DNA of 64,000 nucleotides from Occultella gossypii (lineage in GTDB: Bacteria > Actinomycetota > Actinomycetes > Actinomycetales > Beutenbergiaceae): NCBI RefSeq assembly GCF_019947135.1, contig NZ_JAGSHT010000022.1, positions 62,001 to 126,000 on the forward strand, written 5' to 3'. Both the position numbers and the translations under genes were made by a program. Within the stretch, counting starts at the first letter, position 1. Each line of letters begins with the position of its first letter. This document shows, piece by piece, positions 17,652 to 26,183 of the stretch. The notes under the pieces were generated by a model that was not told the DNA's origin, ran no database searches, and saw nothing but the letters and a program-made list of their open reading frames with translations.

Positions 17652-20210
17652 TCAGACGGGGCTGCGCCACGCGACATCGAAGGTGTGCCGACCCGGACCG
17701 ACCTGCGCCGGAACGTCGTCGTCGGTGGGCAGCGCGATCGTTGCGGTGCTGCCGGAAGGCACCGTGACGCCGACGACGAGGCGCCCTTCACGCAGCACCC
17801 AGGACACCGCCGCCTCGCCGTACGGTGTCAGCAGGCGCGCCGACGCTCGGGTGAGGTCGCCTGTCACCAGCGGCGCGACGGCGATCTCCCGGTACCCGGG
17901 CGCGGCGGGTGCCAGTCCGGCGACCGACCGGTACAGCCAGTCGGCCACCGCCCCGTAGGCGTAGTGGTTGAACGACGTCATCCCGCTCGGGTTGATCGTG
18001 CCGTCCTCCAGCAGCGAGTCCCACCGCTCCCAGATCGTGGTGGCGCCCATCGAGACCGAGTACAGCCACGATGGGTTGCCGCGCTGCAGCAGCATCCGGT
18101 GAGCGAGGTCAGGGCGACCGGCGAGGCAGAGGGCGTCGAGGATCACGGGCGTGCCGAGGAACCCGGTCGAGACGTGCGCGTCGGCCTCCTCGACAAGCTC
18201 GGCGAGTCGGCGCCCGGCGCCCGCGCGCTCCTCGTCGGTGCCGAGCAGGTCGTAGGCGAGCGCGAGGGAGTAGACGGTCTGGCAGTCGCTGAGGACGTGA
18301 CCGTCGGCGCGCACGTACGCCTCCCGGAAGGCCGCGCGGACCGCGTCGGCTCGCTCGGTGTGCGAGGCGGCGTCGTCGTGCTTGCCGAGCACCCGTGCGG
18401 TCCGAGCGACGAGGTCGAGGGTCCGCACGAGGTAGGCGGTCGCGACCACGCCCTTGTCGGCCTTGGCCGCGGCGGCGTCCTCCGGCGGTGCGGTCGGGTC
18501 GAGCCAGTCGCCGTACTGGAATCCGGTGTCCCACAGGCGGGACTCGCCCGCCGCCGCGTACTCGGCGGCGGCCCAGGCCGTCATCGACGGGTACTGCGTC
18601 TCGAGCACCGCGAGATCGCCGTAGCGCTCGTACAGGACCCATGGCACGACGACGGCCGCGTCGCTCCACCCGGCGGCGAACTGGCTGTCGACATCCGGCA
18701 CGAGCACGTCGGGGATGACGACCGGCACGGTTCCGTCGGCGCGCTGGTCGGCGGCGAGGTCCCGCAGCCAGGAGGTGAGGAAGCCACGGACGTCGCAGAG
18801 CGTGGCCGCCGTCGGTGCGAACACCTGCAGGTCACCGGTCCACCCCAGCCGCTCGTCGCGCTGCGGGCAGTCGGTGGGGACGTCCACGAAGTTGCCTCGC
18901 ATGCCCCACACGACGTTCTCGTGGAGGCGGTTGACCTCGGGATCGCTGCATTCGAACCAGCCGATGCGGTTGAGGTCCGAGCTGATGACCGCCGCCTCCA
19001 GCTCGATGTCCTCGAGCGCGATGCCCTCGATCTCGGCGTACCGAAAGCCGTGGAAGGTGAGCGTCGGCTCCAGGACCAGCGGCTCCTCGGGTCCTACGGC
19101 GGGGAGCGTCCACACGTCCTCGGCGCGAGCCTTGCGCAGCGGCCGGGTGCCGAGCTCGCCGTGCTCGATCACCTCCGCGTGCCGCACCCTCAGCTGCTGA
19201 CCGTCGGCGGCGCGCAGCACCCGGATCCGCAGCCAGCCGACGAGGTTCTGGCCGAAGTCGACCAGCTGCGCGCCGCTGGGTGAGCGCCAGTTGCCCAGCG
19301 GGGAGAGCGTACCGACCTCGCGCACGTCCGGACCGAGCGCCGGCTCGAGCGCGGGCACATCGTCGAGGACGTCGACGGCGCCGCTGGCCTGCGCTGCCGT
19401 CTCGAGCGCACCGGGCCGCCGCAGGTCGGTGGTCTGGCCGCCGTACAGGTCGTCGGCGAGCACCCCGGTGGCAGCGGCGCGCCAGTCCGGGCCGGTGCCG
19501 TGGACGATCCGTTCGCCGCTTGCGGTCTCGATCTCCAGTTGCGCCTGCACCCCGATCCGGTCGCCGTAGCAGAGCCGCAGGTCCCAGGTGAGCTCACCGC
19601 GGTACCAGCCGTTGCCCAGGACGGCGGCGACCCGGGCCCGTGGGCCGGCCGCCAGCAGGTGGTCGGTGACGTCGTGGACGCGGTGCTCGAGGCGGTGCCG
19701 GTAGGCGTTCCACCCGGGGGCGAGGTAGTCCTCGCCGACGCGTCGGTCACCGATCCAGACGGTCGCGGTGCCCAGCGCGGTCAGGTAGAGCCGCGCGCTG
19801 ACGACGTCGTCGGGGATGTCGATCTCGGTGGTGAGGACCGGCGCCGGGTCGCCGGCGGCGTGACCCTCGCGAGGGGAGATCATGCGTGCCTGCCAGTCCG
19901 AGGCGTCCAGCAGCGAGGCCTCGGCGATGACCGGCTCGGACCACCCACCCCAGCCATCGGCCGCGCGCGTGCGCACCCGGACCTCCACCTGCTCGCGCGA
20001 GGCGAGTGGCTCGAAGGGCCAGGCGACGAGGACCGACTCGTCGCCGTCGTGCTCGCTACGACGCACGGTCCCGTCGACGGCCGTGACCTCCACGGCGTAG
20101 CCGGTCTGGGCGGGCGAGCCCGGCGGGATCGTCCAGGACAGCCGGGGGCTCCCGGTCGGCAGCGCAGGTGCGGTCAGGTCGTGCTCGAGCGTGAGGAAAG
20201 GGGAGGACAT
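17652..20210 (-). CDS. GH78 alpha-L-rhamnosidase
   Basis: An 852-residue glycosidase without a signal peptide, so probably cytosolic. It follows the GH78 layout: N-terminal beta domains, a region with GNGWYRGELTW near residue 200, then the alpha/alpha barrel. The catalytic signature is complete: D447 and the general acid E453 in DCPQRDERLGW, the general base E728 in TTIWERWDS, and the SFNHYAYGAV segment near 746. It should release L-rhamnose from rhamnosides in plant glycans or glycosides. It lies 61 bp after the MalG-type permease gene in an operon controlled by an AraC-type regulator; GGAGAAAC precedes its ATG. Confidence 0.93.
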   Translation of the reverse strand: MSSPFLTLEHDLTAPALPTGSPRLSWTIPPGSPAQTGYAVEVTAVDGTVRRSEHDGDESVLVAWPFEPLASREQVEVRVRTRAADGWGGWSEPVIAEASLLDASDWQARMISPREGHAAGDPAPVLTTEIDIPDDVVSARLYLTALGTATVWIGDRRVGEDYLAPGWNAYRHRLEHRVHDVTDHLLAAGPRARVAAVLGNGWYRGELTWDLRLCYGDRIGVQAQLEIETASGERIVHGTGPDWRAAATGVLADDLYGGQTTDLRRPGALETAAQASGAVDVLDDVPALEPALGPDVREVGTLSPLGNWRSPSGAQLVDFGQNLVGWLRIRVLRAADGQQLRVRHAEVIEHGELGTRPLRKARAEDVWTLPAVGPEEPLVLEPTLTFHGFRYAEIEGIALEDIELEAAVISSDLNRIGWFECSDPEVNRLHENVVWGMRGNFVDVPTDCPQRDERLGWTGDLQVFAPTAATLCDVRGFLTSWLRDLAADQRADGTVPVVIPDVLVPDVDSQFAAGWSDAAVVVPWVLYERYGDLAVLETQYPSMTAWAAAEYAAAGESRLWDTGFQYGDWLDPTAPPEDAAAAKADKGVVATAYLVRTLDLVARTARVLGKHDDAASHTERADAVRAAFREAYVRADGHVLSDCQTVYSLALAYDLLGTDEERAGAGRRLAELVEEADAHVSTGFLGTPVILDALCLAGRPDLAHRMLLQRGNPSWLYSVSMGATTIWERWDSLLEDGTINPSGMTSFNHYAYGAVADWLYRSVAGLAPAAPGYREIAVAPLVTGDLTRASARLLTPYGEAAVSWVLREGRLVVGVTVPSGSTATIALPTDDDVPAQVGPGRHTFDVAWRSPV

Positions 20211-20271
20211 GTTTCTCCGGTCGGGGTGGGGTCGTCTGCTGGGCGGGTCGGGAACGAGCTGGCGGGTGGTG

Positions 20272-21183
20272 CTACTCCTTGATGCCGCTCATGGTGATGC
20301 CCTGGATGAAGGTGCGCTGTGCGAAGAAGAACAGCACGATCACCGGGAGCAGGATCAGGGTGCTCACGGCCATCAGCGGTCCGAGTGCGGTGTCGCCCTC
20401 CGCGCCCTGGAAGAACGTCAGCCCGAGCGAGAGCGTGTAGCTCGTGCTGTCGCTGAGGTACAGCAGCGGTCCGAGCAGGTCGCTCCAGGAGGCGAGGAAC
20501 TGGAACAGGGCCACCGCCGCGAGCGCCGGCTTGCACAGCGGCAGGATGATCTGGAAGAAGATCCGCAGCTCTCCGGCGCCGTCCACGCGCGCGGCGTCCG
20601 AGAGTGTCAGCGGGATGCCGAGGAAGAACTGCCGCATCAGGAAGATGAAGAACGGCACCCCGAAGAAGTGCGGCACGATCAGTGGCAGGTAGGTGTCGGT
20701 CCACCCGATGGCCCGGTACGCGGTGAACAGCGGCACCATCGTCACGTAGAACGGGATCATCATCGTTGCGATGATGGTGCCGAACAGCGCGTTGCGGAAC
20801 GGCCAGTCGATGCGCGAGAGCCCGTAGCCCACGAGCGCGCTCGACAGCGCCGCGCCGACCATCGAGGGGATGCAGATCAGCAGCGTGTTGACCAGGTACC
20901 GCACGAACGGGAACGCGCTGAGCCCGTAGGTGAAGTTGCCCGTGGTGATGACGTCGGGGAACCACACGATCGGGAACTGACCGATGTCGGCCGACGTCTT
21001 CAGCGCGCCGCTCACCATCCAGAAGAGCGGCATCAGGAACACGATGCTGACCACGATCAGCAGCGCGTGCTTGCCGATGGCGGCCGCCACCCGGGGCCAG
21101 ACGGGCCCTCGGTTGGGGACCTTGATGGCCGTCGTCGGGGTGGCCGTCGTCGTGGTGCTCGTCGTTGTGGTGGCCGTGCTCAT
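20272..21183 (-). CDS. Sugar ABC transporter permease, MalG type (rhamnoside locus)
   Basis: A 303-residue CUT1-family permease with about six membrane spans and the EAA-loop segment LSDAARVDGAGELRIFF. It starts at ATG 21183, overlapping the upstream permease stop by ATGA. The first ~20 residues are almost all Thr, Ala and Ser, encoded by a low-complexity GTC/GTG-rich tract, which is unusual and probably an unstructured cytoplasmic tail. With the MalF partner it should import the glycoside processed by the neighbouring GH78 enzyme. No ATPase gene is in the operon. Confidence 0.92.
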   Translation of the reverse strand: MSTATTTTSTTTTATPTTAIKVPNRGPVWPRVAAAIGKHALLIVVSIVFLMPLFWMVSGALKTSADIGQFPIVWFPDVITTGNFTYGLSAFPFVRYLVNTLLICIPSMVGAALSSALVGYGLSRIDWPFRNALFGTIIATMMIPFYVTMVPLFTAYRAIGWTDTYLPLIVPHFFGVPFFIFLMRQFFLGIPLTLSDAARVDGAGELRIFFQIILPLCKPALAAVALFQFLASWSDLLGPLLYLSDSTSYTLSLGLTFFQGAEGDTALGPLMAVSTLILLPVIVLFFFAQRTFIQGITMSGIKE

Positions 21184-22145
21184 GCCGCACCTCCGTAGTA
21201 GACCCGTCGTCCGACCAGGCGGAACGTCAGCACCGACACCACCGCGATGATGAGGAACAGCACCCAGCCGATCGCGCTCGCATACCCGAGCTCGAAGTTG
21301 TAGAACGCCGTGCTGTACAGGTAGACGCCGGAGACCAGCGTGGAGCCGGCCGGGTCCCCGTTCGCGCCGGTGAGCACGAATGCCGGCGTGAAGTACTGGA
21401 ACCCGGCGATCAGCCCCGTGACCAGCCCGAAGAGCAGGTGCGGGCTGATGAAGGGCACCGTGACATTCCGGAATCGTGCCCAGGGACCGGCGCCGTCGAT
21501 CATGGCCTGCTCCTTGAGCTCGACCGGCACCCCCTGCAGGCCGGCCAGCAGGATGATCATGAGGTTGCCGACGCCCCAGAGCCCGAACAGGATCAGCGCG
21601 GGCTTGGACCAGGCCGGGTCGCTGAGCCACCCGGGCCCCTGGATCCCGACGGCGTCAAGCAGGTTGTTGAGGACGCCGTACTGGGGGTTGAGCACGTAGG
21701 ACCACACGACGGCCGCGGCCACGATCGGCACGATCGAGGGCAGGAAGAAGATGACGCGGTAGATCGAGAGTCCGCGCACCCGCATGTTCAGCATCAGGGC
21801 CAGCCCGAGCGCCACGAGCAGGCCGAGCGGGACGGCGGCGATCGCCAGGATCGCGGTGTTCGACAGCGACATCCACCAGCTCGAGTCCGAGAGCAGCTGC
21901 CGGTAGTTCTCGAGCCCGACGAACCGCGAGTTGCCGCCGATCAACGAGACGTTCGTCAGGCTGTTGACCAGTGAGGTGATCACGGGCGCGAGGGTGAAGA
22001 CGAGGAGCCCGACGATCGCAGGGGAGGTGAAGATCAGGCCCCATTTGAGGTTGTGCTTCTGTCGCCTGGTCCGCGGGATCCAGGAGGTTCGCTGGCGCGG
22101 CTGCGTCGTCGCGCGCGCTGCGGCGGGTGCGGTGCTGGTCATCAT
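21180..22145 (-). CDS. Sugar ABC transporter permease, MalF type (rhamnoside locus)
   Basis: A 321-residue CUT1-family permease, hydrophobic with about six spans; the EAA loop reads LKEQAMIDGAGPWARF. Two consecutive ATG codons are possible starts (22145 and 22142). I chose 22145, which overlaps the stop of the binding-protein gene by four bases. It overlaps the next permease by ATGA at 21180-21183. It forms the transport channel of the rhamnoside-locus importer together with its neighbour. Confidence 0.92.
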   Translation of the reverse strand: MMTSTAPAAARATTQPRQRTSWIPRTRRQKHNLKWGLIFTSPAIVGLLVFTLAPVITSLVNSLTNVSLIGGNSRFVGLENYRQLLSDSSWWMSLSNTAILAIAAVPLGLLVALGLALMLNMRVRGLSIYRVIFFLPSIVPIVAAAVVWSYVLNPQYGVLNNLLDAVGIQGPGWLSDPAWSKPALILFGLWGVGNLMIILLAGLQGVPVELKEQAMIDGAGPWARFRNVTVPFISPHLLFGLVTGLIAGFQYFTPAFVLTGANGDPAGSTLVSGVYLYSTAFYNFELGYASAIGWVLFLIIAVVSVLTFRLVGRRVYYGGAA

Positions 22146-23575
22146 TCCCCGTTCGTCTCGCGGAACTCGTCCCACGCTGCATTGGTGATGTCGGAGACGC
22201 GCTGCATCGCCTGCTGCGCCGTCAACTGACCGAAGACGGCCTGCCCGACGTAGATGTCGAGCTGCTGGGACAGGACTCCCGCCACGGGGATGGTGGGGCG
22301 CACATTCTGCGCGTCCCGCAGCACCTCGGCGAAGACCCCGAGCACCGGATCGGCCTCCAGTTCCTCGAGGGCGGGCGCCTGCGCCAGGCCGGGGATGTTG
22401 GACATCTGCTCGAAGTTCTCCGTGGTCCCCTCCGGCGACGTCGTCACCCAGCGGATGAAGTCCCAGGCCGCGTCCGGGTCCCCGGCCTCGGAGGGGATGA
22501 ACATGTTCCAGCCGCCGATCCAGGTGGCACTGCCGGGCTGGCCGGCGCCCTCGGCGTAGGGGAAGGGTGCCGAGCCGAGATCTATGTCGCTGTTCTCGGA
22601 GAGGTTGTTGGCGTCCCCCGCAGTCATCGGCATCAGGCCGACGTTCCCGGTGCCCAGCACCGGCAGCGAGAACCCGGGCTGCGTGACCGCGACGTTGCCT
22701 GCTCCCCCCATGCTCTCGGCGAAGTCGCAGATCCACTCCAGCGCGGTCACGACCTCCGGGTTCTCCGTGGTCACCCGGTCGTTGTCCGCGGAGACGAAGC
22801 TGGCGCCGAACGCGAACCCGATCGTGTAGAGCGAGTTGCTGTAGCCGTAGTAGTTCCACGGCATCGTGCCGATCCGGGTGATGCGGCCACCCTGCTGCTG
22901 CAGGATCGCCTCACTCATCGCGGTCAGCTCGTCGAGCGTGACGGGCGGGGCGTCCGGGTCGAGGCCGGCGTCGGCGAGCACCGCACGGTTGTAGAAGAGT
23001 GGAAAGTTCGGATCGACCATCGCCGGCATCGAGTAGACGGTCCCGGTGAGGTTCATCGCCTTCCAGATCGCAGGGTTGAAGTCCGCGGCCCCCAGACCGT
23101 CGGCGGCCAGGTACGGGCCGAGGTCGGTGACCACCCCGAGACCGGTGAGTTGCGGGTAGTGCTCGGGTAGCACGAACGCCACGTCCGGCGGGCTCTCCGC
23201 GGCGATCGACGTCAGCAGTCGCACCTGGGTGTCCGCCGTGGGCGGGGCATAGGTGATCCGGACCGCCACCTCGTCCTGGATCTCCTCGTAGAGCTGCGCC
23301 ATCGCGACCCACGCCTGCCCGGCGCGTCCGCCCCACTGGTTGTACATCTCAATGGTTCGAGGGCGTCCGGGAGCAGGCTCCTTGTTGAGCGCGCCGGAGA
23401 GGTTCTCGGCCCCGACCCCGTCATCGATGACACGACAGCCTGCGAGCGCACCGGAACCGGCGACGCCGGCGACCGCGGCGAGGAGCACTGCGCGGCGGGA
23501 GAGTGCCCACGCGGGCGTGCGAGTGTGGAGAGCAGTTCTGGCGAAGGTCCGTGTGCGTGGCCAGCGATCGGTCAT
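22142..23575 (-). CDS. Lipoprotein sugar-binding protein with Tat-like signal (rhamnoside locus)
   Basis: A 477-residue solute-binding protein from ATG 23575, with AGGAG six bases upstream. The N-terminus has SRRAVLLAAVAG, a hydrophobic stretch and the lipobox LAGC, consistent with Tat export and lipidation. The mature protein has the type I sugar-binding layout (MYNQWGGRAGQAW, PLFYNRAVLADAGLD). It is the first gene of the importer-GH78 operon and lies 172 bp downstream of the AraC-type gene on the same strand. The likely ligand is a rhamnose-containing glycoside, inferred from the GH78 gene. Confidence 0.9.
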   Translation of the reverse strand: MTDRWPRTRTFARTALHTRTPAWALSRRAVLLAAVAGVAGSGALAGCRVIDDGVGAENLSGALNKEPAPGRPRTIEMYNQWGGRAGQAWVAMAQLYEEIQDEVAVRITYAPPTADTQVRLLTSIAAESPPDVAFVLPEHYPQLTGLGVVTDLGPYLAADGLGAADFNPAIWKAMNLTGTVYSMPAMVDPNFPLFYNRAVLADAGLDPDAPPVTLDELTAMSEAILQQQGGRITRIGTMPWNYYGYSNSLYTIGFAFGASFVSADNDRVTTENPEVVTALEWICDFAESMGGAGNVAVTQPGFSLPVLGTGNVGLMPMTAGDANNLSENSDIDLGSAPFPYAEGAGQPGSATWIGGWNMFIPSEAGDPDAAWDFIRWVTTSPEGTTENFEQMSNIPGLAQAPALEELEADPVLGVFAEVLRDAQNVRPTIPVAGVLSQQLDIYVGQAVFGQLTAQQAMQRVSDITNAAWDEFRETNGE

Positions 23576-23604
23576 GGGCGCTCCTGTCAACATTGACTAG
23601 TTTT

Positions 23605-23623
23605 AACGCTTCAATTAGGCGTT
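23605..23623. promoter_or_regulatory. Inverted repeat upstream of the rhamnoside operon
   Basis: AACGC and GCGTT flank a 9-base AT-rich centre in the gap before the binding-protein gene, about 30 bases upstream of its start codon. This is the most AT-rich stretch in the vicinity and a plausible site for the AraC-type regulator or the core promoter. The evidence is pattern only. Confidence 0.4.
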
Positions 23624-23747
23624 GAGTATGCCGAGGCACAGCGCTTTCGTCAACGAATGCACCTGAACTGTGCACATGTTTGGAGCGATCGGGCGTCACT
23701 GCGCCTGCCGACGGAGCGGCCCTTCACCGGCGGGATGTCCCCGATCC

Positions 23748-24656
23748 TCAGTCGCTGGGCCGCGAAGCGCTCCGTGACTCGGTGCGGAACTGGCGAGGGG
23801 AGAGGCCCATGAGGCGCCGGAACGTCCGGCCGAAGTTGGAGAGGTCGTTGAAGCCGCTGATCCGGGAGATCGCGATGATCGACTCGTCCGTGGACTGCAG
23901 CAGCCCGATGGCGTAACGGATCCGCAGCCGCGCGACGTACTCGCTGGTCGAGAGCCCCACCACCTTGGTGAACCGGGACGAGAAGTAGGTCCGCTCGAGC
24001 CGGGCGCGCTCGGCGAGCGACGCGAGCGTGTGCGCCTCGCGGTAGTGATGGTCGAGCCACTCGCGGACGGCGATGACCCGCACGTCCGACGGCGACGTCG
24101 GGGCCATGGTCTTCATCAGGCCGCGTCCGATGACCGCATGGGCGCACGTCGCCAGCAGTGCGGTCCGCAGCGCCGACAGCAGGTCGAGGCTTCGCGGCTC
24201 CTCCGTCTCCCGCACGAGCAGGTCGAGCAGCGGCTCGTACCTGTCGGAGGGCCGCAGCTCGAGCTGGGCGAAGTCGGTCGTGAGGACCCCGGGTGCCGAG
24301 GGCAGCGGGATCAGTGCGGCCAGCGCCTCGTCGAGGGGTGGCCGCAACGTCGGCAACGGGTGCAGGTCGGGGTCGATGAAGACGTTGACGACCTCGAGCC
24401 CGCCCTTGTCGGTGAGGAGGCTGTGGGTCTGCCCGGTCACCGTGACCGAGACCGATGGGGCGAGGATCTGGTGCGTGGTCTCGCCCATCTGGTGCAGGCC
24501 ACGACCGGAGAGCACGAACGTCAGCAGCACCACATCGAGGTGGTGCGGGCTGAACTCCTCGCTCACGAAACGTGGGTGTCGCTCGGCGGCGACTCCCACC
24601 TGGCGCAGCGTGGGGAACCGGTCACGCAGCCGGGTGGTTGGTGCTGACGCCGTCAT
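23748..24656 (-). CDS. AraC-family transcriptional regulator of the rhamnoside locus
   Basis: A 302-residue regulator from ATG 24656, with GAGGAGG upstream. The C-terminal ~100 residues form the two-helix-turn-helix AraC domain (HTLASLAERARLERTYFS, then ISRISGFNDLSNFGRTF, closing in GLSPRQFR). The N-terminal half is a cupin-like sugar-sensing domain (GRGLHQMGETTHQILAP). It lies directly upstream of the binding-protein/permease/GH78 genes on the same strand, so it probably activates them on sensing L-rhamnose or a rhamnoside, as RhaR/RhaS-type regulators do; the ligand is inferred. Confidence 0.9.
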   Translation of the reverse strand: MTASAPTTRLRDRFPTLRQVGVAAERHPRFVSEEFSPHHLDVVLLTFVLSGRGLHQMGETTHQILAPSVSVTVTGQTHSLLTDKGGLEVVNVFIDPDLHPLPTLRPPLDEALAALIPLPSAPGVLTTDFAQLELRPSDRYEPLLDLLVRETEEPRSLDLLSALRTALLATCAHAVIGRGLMKTMAPTSPSDVRVIAVREWLDHHYREAHTLASLAERARLERTYFSSRFTKVVGLSTSEYVARLRIRYAIGLLQSTDESIIAISRISGFNDLSNFGRTFRRLMGLSPRQFRTESRSASRPSD

Positions 24657-24708
24657 GGCCGACCTCCTCGCCCTCTCTTGCCCAGCGGAGCACCTACGCG
24701 CTCCGCTC

Positions 24709-24724
24709 ATCCTCGGTCGAGGAT
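24709..24724. promoter_or_regulatory. Perfect palindrome between the araC-type gene and the ferredoxin gene
   Basis: ATCCTCG and CGAGGAT flank a GT centre, giving 7-bp arms in the 173-bp divergent intergenic region. It could be an operator for either side; no matching copy was seen elsewhere in the window. Confidence 0.35.
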
Positions 24725-24766
24725 CGCTCAACACGCACCCTCATTGGCCCAACATCATCCGTGAAA

Positions 24767-24793
24767 TGCCACTTTAGACCGCATATCGTGGCA
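24767..24793. promoter_or_regulatory. Inverted repeat upstream of the P450 operon
   Basis: TGCCAC (24767-24772) and GTGGCA (24788-24793) flank 15 bases of AT-richer sequence, about 40 bases before the ferredoxin ATG. Position and arm spacing fit a regulator site at the P450 operon promoter. No regulator gene is part of the operon. Confidence 0.35.
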
Positions 24794-24829
24794 CTGACAT
24801 GGCATTGGAGCAGTGAGGAGCGAAAGTTC

Positions 24830-25018
24830 ATGGTCGAGGTCGTGGTCGACAGCGCCGCGTGTGTGGGCGCCGGGCAGTGTGCGCTGACGGCGCCGCAGGT
24901 GTTCGATCAGGATGATGACGGGATCGTCGTGCTGCTGGCCGGCGTCGTGACGGACGTCAGCGCGGTCCGGCAGGCGGCGCAGTTGTGCCCCGCACGCGCC
25001 ATCACCGTGATCGGCTGA
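24830..25018 (+). CDS. [3Fe-4S] ferredoxin of a P450 electron-transfer chain
   Basis: A 62-residue acidic ferredoxin from ATG 24830, with GAGGAG upstream. It has three cluster cysteines, C11, C17 (CVGAGQC) and C53 (LCPARAI), the pattern of actinobacterial [3Fe-4S] ferredoxins that serve P450s. The variable residue in CxxXxxC is Ala rather than the common His, which tunes redox potential in related proteins. It precedes a ferredoxin reductase gene by 4 bp and a P450 gene after that, so the three form a complete electron-transfer set. Confidence 0.92.
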   Translation: MVEVVVDSAACVGAGQCALTAPQVFDQDDDGIVVLLAGVVTDVSAVRQAAQLCPARAITVIG

Positions 25019-25022
25019 GGCG

Positions 25023-26183
25023 ATGTCACACGTGGTCGTGGTCGGTGCCTCGGTGGGAGGGGTCACCTGCGTGCAGAGCCTGCGCGAGCTCGGCTTCGAC
25101 GGCGACATCACCCTGCTGGACGCCGAGTACGGTCCGCCGTATCAGCGACCGCCGCTGTCCAAGGAGGTGCTCCTCGGTGGTGACGCCGACGACGCCGACC
25201 TCCTCGACGAGTCGGCCCTGGAGGCCATCGGAGTCGAGTTCCGTCCTGGGACGCCAGCCATCGGGCTTGATGTCGCCGGCCGCCGGGTGCGCCTGGCCCA
25301 CGGTGATCTCCGCTTCGATGAACTCGTGCTCGCCACCGGCGGCGCCGCGGCCGTCCCGGCCCCGTTGACGAACCTGATCGGACGAGGCGCGCACGTGCTG
25401 CGGACCCGCACTGACGCCATCGCACTGGCCGCGGCCCTCGGTCCCGATTCCGGCCTGGCGGTGCTGGGTGGCGGGGTGCTGGGCTCGGAGATCGCCTCGG
25501 CCGCCGTCTCCCGCGGGGTGCCGACCACCCTCCTGGCGCGCCCCGCGCAGACCCTCGGTCCGCTGCGCGGCGCCCTGGCGAGGCCGCTGCTGCCGCTGCA
25601 TCGCTCCCGAGGCGTCGACGTGCAGACGGACCGGACGCGGATCAGCCATGGCGCCGGCCGTTGGCGCATCGACGCCGGCGCCGCACGACTCGTCGCCGAC
25701 GTCCTGGTGGTCGCGGTCGGCGTGCGCGCGGCCGCCCGCTGGCTCGCGCGGTCGTTGCCGGTGGGGCCCGACGGCGTGCGGTGCGACTGGCGCGGACGCG
25801 TTGCCCCGGGCGTGTGGGCCGTCGGCGACATCGCCGACCGCGCCGGCAGCCGGCACGACGTCTCGTACAACACGCAGGCGGCCGCCGTGGTCCAGGCCCG
25901 AGAGGTCGCCGGCGCGATCGCGGGCGACCCGCTCCGGGTGCCGGTCGTGCCGTACTTCTGGTCCGACCTGCACGGCGTCCGGGTGCAGGCAGCGGGGCGG
26001 ATCCCACCGGACGCACGGATCGAACCCCTCGATCGCGACGACACCGGAGCCCCGCACGTGTTCGCCGTGGTCGACGACGACGGCACCGTGGTCGGCGCGG
26101 CCGCGTGGGGCTCGGCCCGTGGCTTCCGGCGCGCCCGCACGATGCTCGGCACCGCCCTCGATCAGGAAGCAGCCGCACGATGA
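25023..26183 (+). CDS. FAD-dependent ferredoxin reductase
   Basis: A 386-residue flavoprotein. The N-terminal FAD-binding fold (VVVVGASVGGVTCVQSL), the GPPYQRPPLSKEVL segment, the NAD(P)H-binding fold (LAVLGGGVLGSEIA) and the FAD-contact motif VWAVGDIADRAG identify an oxygenase-coupled NAD(P)H:ferredoxin reductase. It should pass electrons from NAD(P)H to the adjacent [3Fe-4S] ferredoxin for the downstream P450. It ends in an ATGA overlap with the P450 gene (26180-26183). Confidence 0.93.
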   Translation: MSHVVVVGASVGGVTCVQSLRELGFDGDITLLDAEYGPPYQRPPLSKEVLLGGDADDADLLDESALEAIGVEFRPGTPAIGLDVAGRRVRLAHGDLRFDELVLATGGAAAVPAPLTNLIGRGAHVLRTRTDAIALAAALGPDSGLAVLGGGVLGSEIASAAVSRGVPTTLLARPAQTLGPLRGALARPLLPLHRSRGVDVQTDRTRISHGAGRWRIDAGAARLVADVLVVAVGVRAAARWLARSLPVGPDGVRCDWRGRVAPGVWAVGDIADRAGSRHDVSYNTQAAAVVQAREVAGAIAGDPLRVPVVPYFWSDLHGVRVQAAGRIPPDARIEPLDRDDTGAPHVFAVVDDDGTVVGAAAWGSARGFRRARTMLGTALDQEAAAR

